The notes: a model not told the origin generated them from the letters alone. A stretch of 64,000 nt of DNA from Bradyrhizobium sp. cir1 (GCF_014198245.1 NZ_JACIHE010000002.1:338275-402274), one strand, 5' to 3'; positions 1-8,845 are shown, counted from the first letter of the stretch. Program-made: numbers and translations.

Positions 1-1284
1 CCGCTGAAGGGCGCGCGCATCGCAGGCTCGCTGCACATGACGATCCAGACCGGCGTGCTGATCGAGACGCTGGCGGCACTCGGCGCCGACATCCGCTGGG
101 TCTCCTGCAACATCTATTCGACGCAGGATCACGCCGCTGCTGCGATCGCGGCCGCCGGCATCCCCGTCTTCGCCGTCAAGGGCGAGACGCTGACCGAGTA
201 CTGGGACTACACCGCAAAGCTGTTCGACTGGCACGGCGGCGGTCACCCGAACATGATCCTCGACGACGGCGGTGACGCCACCATGTACGTCCATCTCGGT
301 CTGCGCGCCGAGAACGGCGACACCGCCTTCCTCGACAAGCCCGGTTCAGAGGAAGAGGAAGTCTTCTTCGCGCTTCTGAAGAAGCAGCTCAAGGAAAAGC
401 CGAAGGGCTACTTCGCCGAGATCGCCAAGAGCATCAAGGGCGTTTCCGAAGAGACCACCACGGGCGTGCATCGTCTCTATGACATGCAGAAGGCCGGCAC
501 GCTGCTGTGGCCGGCGATCAACGTCAACGACAGCGTCACCAAGTCGAAGTTCGACAACCTCTATGGCTGCCGTGAATCGCTGGTCGACGGCATCCGCCGC
601 GGCACCGACGTGATGATGTCGGGCAAGGTCGCGATGGTCGCGGGCTTCGGCGACGTCGGCAAGGGTTCGGCGGCCTCGCTGCGCCAGGCCGGCTGCCGCG
701 TGATGGTGTCGGAAGTCGATCCGATCTGCGCGCTGCAGGCCGCGATGGAAGGCTACGAGGTCGTGACCATGGAAGACGCCGCGCCCCGCGCCGACATCTT
801 CGTCACCGCCACCGGCAACAAGGACATCATCACCATCGAGCACATGCGTGCGATGAAGGATCGCGCCATCGTCTGCAACATCGGCCACTTCGACAACGAG
901 ATCCAGATCGCGGGTCTGCGTAACCTGAAGTGGACCAACATCAAGCCGCAGGTCGACGAGATCGAGTTCCCCGACAAGCACCGCATCATCATGCTGTCTG
1001 AGGGGCGCCTCGTGAACCTCGGCAACGCGATGGGCCATCCGTCCTTCGTGATGTCGGCGTCCTTCACCAACCAGACGCTGGCGCAGATCGAGCTGTTCGC
1101 CAACAACAAGGACGGCAAGTACAAGAAGGAAGTCTACGTGCTGCCGAAGGCGCTCGACGAGAAGGTCGCGCGCCTGCACCTCGCCAAGATCGGCGTCAAG
1201 CTCACCGAGCTGCGCAAGGACCAGGCGGACTATATCGGCGTGAAGCAGGAAGGTCCGTACAAGTCGGATCACTACCGCTACTGA
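1..1284 (+). CDS. ahcY: Adenosylhomocysteinase (S-adenosyl-L-homocysteine hydrolase), 5' end outside the window
   Basis: Cytosolic NAD-dependent enzyme that splits S-adenosylhomocysteine into adenosine and homocysteine, keeping the activated-methyl cycle running. The frame is open from base 1 and already reads [20 protein letters not shown], a conserved stretch near the N-terminus of the family, so the ATG at 37 is internal and the gene starts upstream of the window. The Rossmann motif [10 protein letters not shown] lies near the middle. The C-terminus ends in YKSDHYRY, the family's canonical end, so the 3' end is complete. A strong hairpin follows 29 bases after the stop. Identification is secure; only the start is missing. 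Confidence 0.97.
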   Translation, partial: PLKGARIAGSLHMTIQTGVLIETLAALGADIRWVSCNIYSTQDHAAAAIAAAGIPVFAVKGETLTEYWDYTAKLFDWHGGGHPNMILDDGGDATMYVHLGLRAENGDTAFLDKPGSEEEEVFFALLKKQLKEKPKGYFAEIAKSIKGVSEETTTGVHRLYDMQKAGTLLWPAINVNDSVTKSKFDNLYGCRESLVDGIRRGTDVMMSGKVAMVAGFGDVGKGSAASLRQAGCRVMVSEVDPICALQAAMEGYEVVTMEDAAPRADIFVTATGNKDIITIEHMRAMKDRAIVCNIGHFDNEIQIAGLRNLKWTNIKPQVDEIEFPDKHRIIMLSEGRLVNLGNAMGHPSFVMSASFTNQTLAQIELFANNKDGKYKKEVYVLPKALDEKVARLHLAKIGVKLTELRKDQADYIGVKQEGPYKSDHYRY

Positions 1285-1312
1285 GCCATCGGTTCGACCG
1301 ACCATCGATGCG

Positions 1313-1344
1313 AAGCCCCGGAGCGATCCGGGGCTTTGTTGTTT
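1313..1344 (+). terminator. Rho-independent terminator of ahcY
   Basis: A perfect 10-bp stem (AAGCCCCGGA / TCCGGGGCTT) closes a GCGA tetraloop and is followed by TGTTGTTT. It starts 29 bases after the ahcY stop codon. Confidence 0.9.
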
Positions 1345-1444
1345 CGGCGCATGGAATTCAACTCGCTTTGCAGTTGCGGCACGGCCGATTGCCAATTGAC
1401 GGCCAGCAGCGGCGGGCGGACAATCCTCCTCGGCGGAGGAAACC

Positions 1445-2661
1445 ATGCAACAAGAACATTTCGACGTGCTCATCGTCGGTGCCGGGCTATCAGGCATCGG
1501 CGCGGGCTATCATTTGCAGACCAAGTGCCCGGCCAAGAGCTACGTCATCCTGGAGGGGCGCGATTGCATCGGCGGCACCTGGGATTTGTTTCGCTATCCC
1601 GGCATCCGGTCCGACAGCGACATGTTCACGCTGGGCTATTCGTTCAAGCCGTGGACAACACGCCGGAGTTCAAGGGCACGGCGGATTTCGCCGGCCGCAT
1701 CGTGCATCCGCAGAAATGGACCGAGGACATCGACTATGCCGGTAAGCGCGTCGTCGTGATTGGCTCCGGCGCAACCGCGGTGACGCTGGTGCCGGAGCTC
1801 GCCAAGAAAGCGGCGCAGGTCACCATGCTGCAGCGCTCACCGACCTATGTGGTGTCGCGCCCTGCGCACGATCCTGTCGCCAACAAGCTGCGCCGCAATC
1901 TGCCGACGCAGCTTGCCTATCATCTGATCCGCTGGCGCAACGTGATGTGGGGGATGTTCTTCTTCCAGCTCAGCCGGCGCAGGCCTGCGAAGGTGAAGGA
2001 CCTCATCCTCAAGGGCGTGCAGATGGCGCTCGGGCCCGACTATGACGTCGCCACCCATTTCACGCCACGCTACAATCCCTGGGACCAGCGTCTGTGCCTC
2101 GTGCCCGACGGCGATCTGTTCAAGGCGATCCGCGAGCAGAGGGCGTCCGTCGTCACCAGCGAGATCGACACGTTTACGCGCGACGGTATCCGCCTGAAGG
2201 ACGGCCGCGAGCTTGCCGCCGACATCATCGTGACGGCGACGGGGCTGGTGCTCCAGGTCGTTGGCGGTCTCGAGGTCAGCGTCGACGGCCGCGCCGTCGA
2301 TTTTGCCAAGGCGCTGACCTACAAGGGCATGATGTATGCCGACGTACCGAACATGGCCTCGGCCTTCGGTTACACCAATGCGTCCTGGACGCTGAAATGC
2401 GATCTCACCTGCGAATATGTCTGCCGGCTCATCAACTACATGGACCGGCATAATTTCCGGCAATGCATGCCGCACAATGACGACCCCGAAATCACCGCGC
2501 AGCCCTCGCTCGATTTCACCTCGGGCTACGTGCAGCGCTCGGTCGCCAAGATGCCGAAGCAGGGTTCGAAGCGGCCGTGGCGGCTGTACCAGAACTACGC
2601 GCTCGATATCGTCTCCCTGCGCTTCGGCCGGATCGACGACGGCGTGATGCAATACTCCTGA
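1445..2661 (+). pseudogene. Flavin-containing monooxygenase, broken by an internal deletion and frameshift
   Basis: Remnant of an NAD(P)H/FAD-dependent monooxygenase (FMO / Baeyer-Villiger type). The first part, from ATG 1445 (AGGA-containing ribosome site just upstream), has the FAD motif GAGLSGIGAGYHL and the GGTWDLFRYPGIRSDSD block and runs in frame 2 to about 1656. The rest of the protein, from NTPEFKGTADFAGRIVHP onward with the NADPH motif VIGSGATAV and ending ...DDGVMQYS, is in frame 1. In intact relatives roughly 80 residues separate these blocks (active-site loop and the first part of the NADP domain), so about a quarter kilobase is missing and the deletion also shifts the frame. Neither fragment should make a working enzyme. 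The 3' part still has normal codon use, so the event looks recent. Confidence 0.85.
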
Positions 2662-2699
2662 CCTTGCTACGTAGGATACCGGGATAGCCTCGCGTTCCC

Positions 2700-2728
2700 T
2701 TGAGACGAATCGCGACTTGCGGTAGTAT
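2700..2728 (+). promoter_or_regulatory. Candidate sigma-70 type promoter for the parA-phasin operon
   Basis: TTGAGA (2700-2705) and TAGTAT (2723-2728) are separated by 17 bases, about 75 bases upstream of the parA start and downstream of the monooxygenase remnant. It matches the housekeeping consensus at nine of twelve positions. Prediction only. Confidence 0.45.
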
Positions 2729-2803
2729 TTTTTGCGCTGCAAGAAGTTTATTTCCGACAGCGTCTGAGTTCCGCGTCGTTGCCGTCTTGAGGGGAGCGCG
2801 GGC

Positions 2804-3424
2804 ATGCACGTCCTTGCCCTGGTTACGCAAAAAGGCGGAAGCGGCAAGAGTACGCTGTCCGTTGGACTGGCGGTGGCAGCAATGCAGCGCGCGGAACGCG
2901 TCGCTCTCATTGAGGCGGACGCGCAAGGCACGATCTCGAGATGGAATGAGCGCCGCGAGCATCCCTATCCTCGCGTCGAACGCGTTACCGATCCTGCCGA
3001 GATCGAACCGTTGATCGCGCGCCTGAGGGCCGAAGGTGTTTGGCTTGCCATCATCGACACAGCTGCCACGACCAACAGCCTGGCGATGCGCGTCATCGCC
3101 TGCGCCGATCTCTGTCTCATCCCGGCGCGCCCGAGCCCGGCCGATATCGAAGCCGCAATCCCTACACTGATCGCCATTCGCAGGCTCAACCGCCAATTTG
3201 CCTTCATCCTCAATCAGACGCCGACGCGGGGGTGCCGGTTGAGCGAAGCTGCCACATCGCTAAGCTCGCTCGGCGTGCTTGCGCTCCCGTTTATTGCGCA
3301 GCGTAACGATCACCAGGATGCGCTCGGAGCAGGGTTGGGCGTGACGGAGTTCGCACCGGCGGGCAAAGCTTCGGACGAAATTGTCAGTTTGTGGGGTTGG
3401 ATCGCGGCGCACTTGGCCGAGTAG
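2804..3424 (+). CDS. Orphan ParA/MinD-family cargo-positioning ATPase
   Basis: A 206-residue ParA-type Walker ATPase. The deviant Walker A motif is QKGGSGKST (residues 9-17) with the signature lysine K10, the A' region reads LIEADAQGTISRWNERR (compare DADPQGS in ParA proteins), and the Walker B region is LAIIDTAATT. It has no N-terminal DNA-binding extension, like the small ParA proteins that position plasmids, carboxysomes or chemoreceptor clusters on the nucleoid. No parB gene or parS-like repeat cluster is visible nearby. The next gene, 10 bases downstream, encodes a phasin-like protein, the likely cargo adaptor. A GAGGGGAGCG ribosome site precedes ATG 2804. Family assignment is firm; cargo is inferred from context. 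Confidence 0.85.
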   Translation: MHVLALVTQKGGSGKSTLSVGLAVAAMQRAERVALIEADAQGTISRWNERREHPYPRVERVTDPAEIEPLIARLRAEGVWLAIIDTAATTNSLAMRVIACADLCLIPARPSPADIEAAIPTLIAIRRLNRQFAFILNQTPTRGCRLSEAATSLSSLGVLALPFIAQRNDHQDALGAGLGVTEFAPAGKASDEIVSLWGWIAAHLAE

Positions 3425-3434
3425 AGGGACGATT

Positions 3435-4064
3435 ATGGGAAAGGCGCGCTCAAAGCTGCCGGCTGACGTTGCACGCGCCGGGCGTCGCTCGCTGCTGGAA
3501 CTGGCGGCGGAAGTGAGCCGTGCGGTCGATGAGGGCTTGGCCATGCCGCCGGGCTCAGTCGCCGTCTTCCCCCAAGATGCGCCGCAGATCGTGCAAGAAG
3601 CGCCTGCTCCGATGACTGTTCCGGTACAAGAAGCGGCCAGCGTCATCGTTGCAAGACCTGAACCTCCGAGCAGTACCACCACTGATCTCATCGTGGACGT
3701 AGCCAAGGAGTATCAAGCCCGCGCTTTGGACGGCATGAGCGCTACGCTCAACTATGCCGATGACCTTGCAAAGTCACGGCTGGCCGGTGTGACATCAGAG
3801 GCCAATGGAACCGTCGTCGCGGAAAGCGATCTCATCGACGCGATTGGAACGGTAGCCGAGTGTCGTACCGTCGTGCTCGAACTGATGAAGGTCAATGCGG
3901 GCGCGACCTTGGAGTATGCGCGGGAGCTAGGCCGTGCAAAGACGCTGGCGGAGTTGGTTGAGCTGTCGGGCACGCATGCGCGAAAGCAATGTGAGTTAGT
4001 CCTGAAGCAAACCGAGTTGCTGAGATCGCTTGCTCAAAGCATGACAAAGCCCAGTGCCAGGTAA
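3435..4064 (+). CDS. Phasin-like protein, probable partner of the ParA ATPase
   Basis: A 209-residue protein read from ATG 3435, preceded by AGAGGG; in-frame codons upstream overlap parA and are less likely starts. Residues 1-50 are basic then hydrophobic, about 50-75 form a Pro/Val/Ala-rich linker, and the C-terminal half is a helical bundle. The end, ELVELSGTHARKQCELVLKQ followed by TELLRSLAQSM, is the pattern of phasin_2 proteins, which coat polyhydroxyalkanoate granules (the VELQ..FARKQ.E....Q..EL..LAQ type). It forms an apparent two-gene operon with the upstream ParA ATPase. What is seen is the phasin-like C-terminus and the linkage; that the pair positions storage granules is inference. 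It could be a non-PHA phasin-fold adaptor. Confidence 0.65.
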   Translation: MGKARSKLPADVARAGRRSLLELAAEVSRAVDEGLAMPPGSVAVFPQDAPQIVQEAPAPMTVPVQEAASVIVARPEPPSSTTTDLIVDVAKEYQARALDGMSATLNYADDLAKSRLAGVTSEANGTVVAESDLIDAIGTVAECRTVVLELMKVNAGATLEYARELGRAKTLAELVELSGTHARKQCELVLKQTELLRSLAQSMTKPSAR

Positions 4065-4089
4065 TGCCGCTCGCCTGCCGTCATCGCGC

Positions 4090-5337
4090 TCAGGATCTGC
4101 GCAGGATGATCAGGGCGAGCCCGAGATCGATCGCCAGCGCAAGGACGACCGCGCCGCCACCGAGGCCGAACAGGACCAGATAGTCTCCGCCAGTCTGCGC
4201 ATAGATCCAGGAGAAGCCGTACGCGGCGGCCGCCTGGAACAGTGCAAAGCTGGTGGTGGCACGGCTCCATGTCGCGCGCTGCTGTTCGGTCGAACGAGGT
4301 ACGAGCTCGTGGATGCGTCCGAGCACCAACGGCACGATGCCCGGCGTGAAGCCGCCGACCACCACGCTCGACACGATCAGCGACAGCGGCGCGGTGCTGA
4401 CGGTCGGCAGCAGCACCGCCGCTGCTTCGATCAGGAATGCCGCGCGCAGGGCGGGACCAAAGCCTGAGCGGTCGCCGAGATGGCCGGTGACGAGCGGGCC
4501 GACGATCGCGCCGAGGCCGTACAGCACCCAGTAGCGCGATCCCGCGGCAATGCCCTGGCCGAGCCCCCGCGCCACGAAATCGACGATGAAGACCATGTGC
4601 GGCACCAGCGCCACGGCATTGAGGCCGTACTGGACCAGCAGCGCACGGGTGGCCGTCGAACTGCGATGGTGCTTCCCTTGATGATGTGAAGGCGCAGCAT
4701 CGGCCTTGGCTTCCACAGGCCAGTTCCACCAGCTCGCGAGCGTGAGCACGGCAGAAAGCATGCCGAGGCCGTACCAGCTCTGCTGCAAGCCTTGTTGCAG
4801 GAGCAGCGGCACCAGCGTGCCCGATGCGGCGACGCCGAGGCCGACGCCGGCAAAGATCACGCCGCCGACGATGCCGCGCCTTGCGGGCGATGTGTGCGGC
4901 AGAATGACGGACGCCGCCAGCACCATGATGATGCCGCCGGTAAGGCCCGACAGAAAGCGCCAGGCGAAGAACCAGGTGAACGACACCGGGGCCGAGCTCG
5001 CAAAGAAGGAGAGGGTGGCGAGCAGCATCATCGCCCGCAGCGCGCGGACTGCGCCGATCCGGCTGGCGATGGCGCGTGCCGCGAGCGCGCCGGCGAGATA
5101 GCCGGCAAGGTTCGCAGCACCGAGATAGACGACATCGGACGCGCTGAACCATTTTGCCGCGATCAGGGCCGGGATCAGCGGCGTATAGGAAAAGCGGGCG
5201 AGGCCGAGTCCGACCAGCGATGCGGACAAGCCCGCGACCGCATATCGCCAGGTTCTTTGTGAAGTTGATTGGGACTCTGAGCCCGGCCGCGTATGCGGCC
5301 GGGTCTCGACGTGTCGCTTTGTATCTGCGTCGGTCAT
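4090..5337 (-). CDS. YbfB/YjiJ-type MFS transporter
   Basis: A 415-residue inner-membrane transporter of the major facilitator superfamily, with about twelve hydrophobic segments after a polar 30-residue N-terminus. The first segment reads GLSASLVGLGLARFSYTPLI, characteristic of the YbfB/YjiJ subgroup. Substrate unknown. It is the last gene of a minus-strand run: SDR (5622-6332), tautomerase (5369-5605), then this gene 31 bases on. All three lie divergent from a LysR regulator, so they probably form one regulated operon for a small organic compound. The start at 5337 has a GAGGATGAC-type ribosome site. Confidence 0.8.
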   Translation of the reverse strand: MTDADTKRHVETRPHTRPGSESQSTSQRTWRYAVAGLSASLVGLGLARFSYTPLIPALIAAKWFSASDVVYLGAANLAGYLAGALAARAIASRIGAVRALRAMMLLATLSFFASSAPVSFTWFFAWRFLSGLTGGIIMVLAASVILPHTSPARRGIVGGVIFAGVGLGVAASGTLVPLLLQQGLQQSWYGLGMLSAVLTLASWWNWPVEAKADAAPSHHQGKHHRSSTATRALLVQYGLNAVALVPHMVFIVDFVARGLGQGIAAGSRYWVLYGLGAIVGPLVTGHLGDRSGFGPALRAAFLIEAAAVLLPTVSTAPLSLIVSSVVVGGFTPGIVPLVLGRIHELVPRSTEQQRATWSRATTSFALFQAAAAYGFSWIYAQTGGDYLVLFGLGGGAVVLALAIDLGLALIILRRS

Positions 5338-5368
5338 GTCATCCTCCTGCGCGCGATGGCGCGCGGGG

Positions 5369-5605
5369 TCATCCTGTCTGGGCGGCGCGGCGGCGGCGGA
5401 ATTCCTGCACGGGCAGGCCGCCCCAGCCCCAATTGTCGGTGTCGACTTCCTCGATCACGACGAAGGTGGACTCGAGCGGCTTGCCGAGCACGTCGCGCAG
5501 GAGTTCGCTCGAGCCCTTGATCAGCGCGGCCTTCTCCTCCGCCGTGAGCGACGCCGCACCCGGCGTCGTTCCCTCGCGGGTCACTTGAATGGTGACGATG
5601 GGCAT
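5369..5605 (-). CDS. 4-oxalocrotonate tautomerase family protein
   Basis: A 78-residue protein beginning MPIVTIQVTREG. Removal of Met exposes the N-terminal proline that acts as the catalytic base in this superfamily, and the length fits a 4-OT monomer plus a short tail. ATG at 5603-5605 has a GAGGAG ribosome site at good spacing. The conserved stretch EVDTDNWGWGGLPVQEF matches the longer-tailed 4-OT subfamily. It lies between an SDR and an MFS transporter in an apparent operon. Likely a keto-enol tautomerase acting on a small dicarbonyl or unsaturated acid; the actual substrate cannot be read from sequence. Confidence 0.85.
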   Translation of the reverse strand: MPIVTIQVTREGTTPGAASLTAEEKAALIKGSSELLRDVLGKPLESTFVVIEEVDTDNWGWGGLPVQEFRRRRAAQTG

Positions 5606-5621
5606 CGTGGTTCTCCTCGGC

Positions 5622-6332
5622 TCAGTGGCCGGCACTCTGGCCGCCGTCGACATGCAGGATCTCGCCGGTGACGAAGGAGGCACGTTCGAGATAGAGCACG
5701 GCATCGACGATGTCGGACATCTCGCCCATGTGGCCCACGGGATGCATCGCGCCGTACTGCGCATGCGTCGCGACGGAGTGCATCGGCGACTTGATAATAC
5801 CGGGCGACACCGCATTCACGCGGATGCCGCGCCTGGCGTATTCGATCGCAAGCGATCTGGTCGCGGCGTTCAGCCCGCCCTTGCTCAGCGAGGCCAGCAC
5901 CGAGGGCACGTTCGAATTGGCGTGGTCGACCAGCGTGGTCGTGATCTGGACGACGTGGCCGGATCCCTGCTTCTCCATCTCGGCGATGGCGAGCTGCGTG
6001 ATGTTGAAGAAGCCGGCGACATTGGTGCCCATCACCGCGGCATAGTCTTCGGCCGTGTACTGCGTGAACGGCTTGGCGACGAAGATGCCGGCGTTGTTGA
6101 CCAGCGTGTCGACCCGGCCGAAGCGGGCGATCGCTTGCGACACCACGCGCTCGGCGGTGGATCGGTCGGCGATGTCGCCGGGAACGGCGAGAACGTCATC
6201 GTCGCCCGACGACTTGATGGAGCGCGCCGTTGCGACGACGCGATAGTTGCGATCGCGAAAACCCTGGACCAGGGCGGCGCCGATTCCCTGTGATGCACCG
6301 GTGATGATGGCGACCTTCTGCTCGATACCCAT
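5622..6332 (-). CDS. Short-chain dehydrogenase/reductase family protein lacking the catalytic tyrosine
   Basis: A 236-residue Rossmann protein with the nucleotide motif TGASQGIG (residues 11-18), NNAG (79-82) and the C-terminal pattern VDGGQSAGH typical of SDRs. The YxxxK catalytic motif is altered: the region reads SVLASLSKGGLNAATRSLAI, so lysine is at 151 but the residue four before it is Ala147. The usual serine site reads ITTTL, giving threonines. Cofactor binding should be intact, but classical proton relay through Tyr is not possible. It heads the minus-strand operon with the tautomerase and MFS transporter and is divergent from the LysR gene. It may use a different chemistry or have a binding role. 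Confidence 0.88.
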   Translation of the reverse strand: MGIEQKVAIITGASQGIGAALVQGFRDRNYRVVATARSIKSSGDDDVLAVPGDIADRSTAERVVSQAIARFGRVDTLVNNAGIFVAKPFTQYTAEDYAAVMGTNVAGFFNITQLAIAEMEKQGSGHVVQITTTLVDHANSNVPSVLASLSKGGLNAATRSLAIEYARRGIRVNAVSPGIIKSPMHSVATHAQYGAMHPVGHMGEMSDIVDAVLYLERASFVTGEILHVDGGQSAGH

Positions 6333-6544
6333 GACGGGCTCCTGTTGTTGGCTTGAAGACCTGCGCCAGCAGCGGCTGGCTTACGTGCTGAGGTACGCCG
6401 CAGCCGCCCGGCTGCGAATACACGTTGTCCGGCAGACTCCGTTACGCGGCGCGAACGAATGCCGGGTCGGCCTTTGGCGGCAGTTGTCGCGGCGCGGGGG
6501 AGCGCCTAGCCTGTCACGGGAATTTGACGGGGCGGAAGGAAGGC

Positions 6545-7468
6545 ATGGATCGTCTGGATGCGATGAATGTGTTCGTGCTTGCGGTGGACGAGGGGAGCCT
6601 CGCAGCCGCAGGGCGCAAGCTCGGCCGCTCGCCGGCGGCGGTGAGCCGCGCCATCGCCTTCCTGGAAGAGCGGGTCGGCGCCGCGCTGCTGCACCGGACG
6701 ACGCGCTCGATCAAGCTGAGCGAGGAGGGCGAGCGCTATGTCGCGATCTGTCGCCGCGTGCTTACCGAGCTGGAGGAGGCCGAGGACATCGCGGCCGGAC
6801 CGCGCACGGCACCGCGCGGCCTGCTCACGATCACCGCCCCCGTGGTCTCGGGCGAGATGGTGCTGCGGCCGATCCTCGACGCATTCCTCGACGCCTATCC
6901 GACCGTGTCGGCCAAGCTGCTGCTGTTCGATCGTGCGGTCAACCTGATCGAGGAGGGCGTCGACGTCGCGCTTCGCATCGGTCCGCTGGCGGATTCGGCA
7001 ATGGTGGCGATGCGGGTCGGCGGCATCAGCCGCGTCGTGGTGGCCGCTCCCCGTTACCTGAAACAGCATCCGCGCATCACCGAGCCGGGCGATCTCGCAA
7101 AACACCAGATCGTCGCGATGGCGCATCTGCCCAATTCCTGGACCTTTGCGCCGCAGGCGGGCGCATCGGCGCCGCGCACCGTGCAGTTCACCCCGCGGCT
7201 CGTCGTCAACAGCACCTATGCGGCAATGGCCTCCACCGTGGCCGGGCGCGGCGTGGCGCGGATGTATTCATACCAGGTGGCCGAGCAGGTCGCGCGCGGC
7301 GAACTCGAGATCGTGCTGGCGGACGATGAGGATCCGGAGATGCCCGCCCATCTCATTTGCCCGCAGGGCCGGCTATCGGTGTCCAAGGTGCGGGCCTTCA
7401 CCGACTTCGCCGTGCCCCGGCTGAAGAAGCAGTTTGCGCTGCTGAAGAAGAGCATCAAGGCGCGCTGA
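6545..7468 (+). CDS. LysR-family transcriptional regulator
   Basis: A 307-residue regulator from ATG 6545, which has a GGAAGGAAGG ribosome site; the frame is open further upstream but lacks such a site. The N-terminal winged helix-turn-helix reads MNVFVLAVDEGSLAAAGRKL and continues SPAAVSRAIAFLEERVGAALLHRTTR, the standard LysR pattern. Residues about 90-300 are the periplasmic-binding-like effector domain. It is transcribed divergently from the SDR-tautomerase-MFS run across a 212-base gap, the usual LysR arrangement, so it probably controls that operon and itself. The inducer is not known. Confidence 0.9.
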   Translation: MDRLDAMNVFVLAVDEGSLAAAGRKLGRSPAAVSRAIAFLEERVGAALLHRTTRSIKLSEEGERYVAICRRVLTELEEAEDIAAGPRTAPRGLLTITAPVVSGEMVLRPILDAFLDAYPTVSAKLLLFDRAVNLIEEGVDVALRIGPLADSAMVAMRVGGISRVVVAAPRYLKQHPRITEPGDLAKHQIVAMAHLPNSWTFAPQAGASAPRTVQFTPRLVVNSTYAAMASTVAGRGVARMYSYQVAEQVARGELEIVLADDEDPEMPAHLICPQGRLSVSKVRAFTDFAVPRLKKQFALLKKSIKAR

Positions 7469-7613
7469 GCCGCTTCGCGCCCAACAATGCGTTGTTTTGC
7501 GTATACGGCGGGTCGGTTGAATCGGCGATGGTTCCGAAACGGTTAACGCCGATTTAACGGATGAGTCTTAGCCTGTCTCGGCCGGGGTTACTCGCAAGGC
7601 CGAGGTGAGCCCA

Positions 7614-7769
7614 ATGGAAGCCCAGAAGATCGCGGTCGACGCCGTCGTCGCGCTGACCGATTGCGACCGCGACGCCGTGATCGCGTTCATCCGCCGGCTC
7701 TATCTTGCCGGCGTCACCGACCCCAAGCGCCTGACCTTCAAGGGCCTGCAGGCGCTGTCGCGGGCCTGA
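7614..7769 (+). CDS. Small conserved-type protein of 51 residues, function unknown
   Basis: A short frame from ATG 7614 to TGA 7767-7769, preceded by GAGGTGAG at about six bases. The product begins MEAQKIAVDAVVALTDCDRD and ends LTFKGLQALSRA; it is mostly helical by appearance, with alternating hydrophobic residues and no signal peptide. The strong ribosome site and GC3-rich codon use like the neighbouring genes support it as real. It lies between the LysR gene and the lipid hydroxylase gene. No function assigned. Confidence 0.6.
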   Translation: MEAQKIAVDAVVALTDCDRDAVIAFIRRLYLAGVTDPKRLTFKGLQALSRA

Positions 7770-7915
7770 TTCGGCTCGTTTCGGCCAGTTTGGCCCCAGG
7801 TTCCACCCCCCTTGCTCTCTCCGGCGTGATTGCAGCCCACCGGTGAATATCTTGCCGCTCGGGCCGGTCCGGAGTAGATGACGTCCCCGGCTGGGTCACC
7901 TGGGAACTTGGGGAA

Positions 7916-8845
7916 ATGCTGAAACAGCTTTTTGCGCCGCAACTTGTCATTTTGTATGTGCTTGCGGCCTCGACGATCTACGTTCACTTCCGCGGCAAGC
8001 AGCGGCTGCGCTTCGCGCGCCAGCTTGGTGACCACTCGACCTACCTCGCGCCCTATAACGTGCTGATGTACGCCGGCTCGGCCGTGCCGAACAAGCCGGT
8101 GATCTCGGTCGAGCAGTTTCCGGAGCTCAAACCCCTCAGCGAGAACTGGGAGACCATCCGCGACGAGGCCGTGCGCCTGTTCGACGAAGGCTTCATCCGC
8201 GCCGCCGCAAAGAACAATGACTGGGGCTTCTATTCGTTCTTCAAGAGCGGCTGGAAGCGGTTTTACCTGAAATGGTACGACGACTTCCTGCCGTCGGCGA
8301 ACACGCTGTGCCCGAAGACGGTGGAGCTGCTCAAGTCGATCCCGAGCGTGCACGGCGCGATGTTCGCGATGCTGCCGCCGGGCGGCAAGCTCGGCGCGCA
8401 CCGCGATCCCTTCGCCGGCTCGCTGCGCTATCACCTCGGCCTCGTCACGCCGAACTCGAACAAGTGCCGCATCCTCGTCGACGGCGTCGAATGCGTCTGG
8501 CGCGACGGCGAGGCCTTCATGTTCGACGAGACCTTCATCCACAGCGCGGAGAACGCGACCGACGTCAACCGCATCATCCTGTTCTGCGACGTCGAGCGTC
8601 CGATGAAGTTCGGCTTCATGACCGCGATCAACCGCTGGGTCAGCCATCACATCGTCAAGGCGTCGGCGACCCAGAACGTCGACGGCGAGAATGTCGGCGT
8701 GCTCAACAAGGTGTTCGGCAAGCTCTACGAGATCCATCTCGCCAGCCGCAAGGTCAAGGAGTGGAACCGCAACGTGTACTACGCGCTGAAATATTCGCTG
8801 ACGGCGCTGATCCTCGGCCTCATCGTGCTGTCGGCGCTGCGGTGA
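7916..8845 (+). CDS. lpxO: LpxO-like Fe(II)/2-oxoglutarate lipid A acyl hydroxylase
   Basis: A 309-residue aspartyl/asparaginyl beta-hydroxylase-domain protein with hydrophobic segments at both ends (about residues 8-24 and 287-306), placing the catalytic domain at the cytoplasmic face of the inner membrane. The iron triad is visible: HRDP at 162-165 gives His162 and Asp164, and FIHSAEN gives His209; Arg219 probably holds 2-oxoglutarate. This layout matches LpxO, which 2-hydroxylates secondary acyl chains of lipid A. Whether it acts on lipid A or on another lipid such as ornithine lipid cannot be settled from sequence. Transcribed alone, convergent with the next gene. Confidence 0.8.
   Translation: MLKQLFAPQLVILYVLAASTIYVHFRGKQRLRFARQLGDHSTYLAPYNVLMYAGSAVPNKPVISVEQFPELKPLSENWETIRDEAVRLFDEGFIRAAAKNNDWGFYSFFKSGWKRFYLKWYDDFLPSANTLCPKTVELLKSIPSVHGAMFAMLPPGGKLGAHRDPFAGSLRYHLGLVTPNSNKCRILVDGVECVWRDGEAFMFDETFIHSAENATDVNRIILFCDVERPMKFGFMTAINRWVSHHIVKASATQNVDGENVGVLNKVFGKLYEIHLASRKVKEWNRNVYYALKYSLTALILGLIVLSALR

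Noticed and set aside
2804..4064. Plasmid-type partition locus (parAB) or integrated plasmid
   Set aside because: There is no ParB-like protein, replication gene or iterated centromere repeat around it; the second gene is phasin-like.
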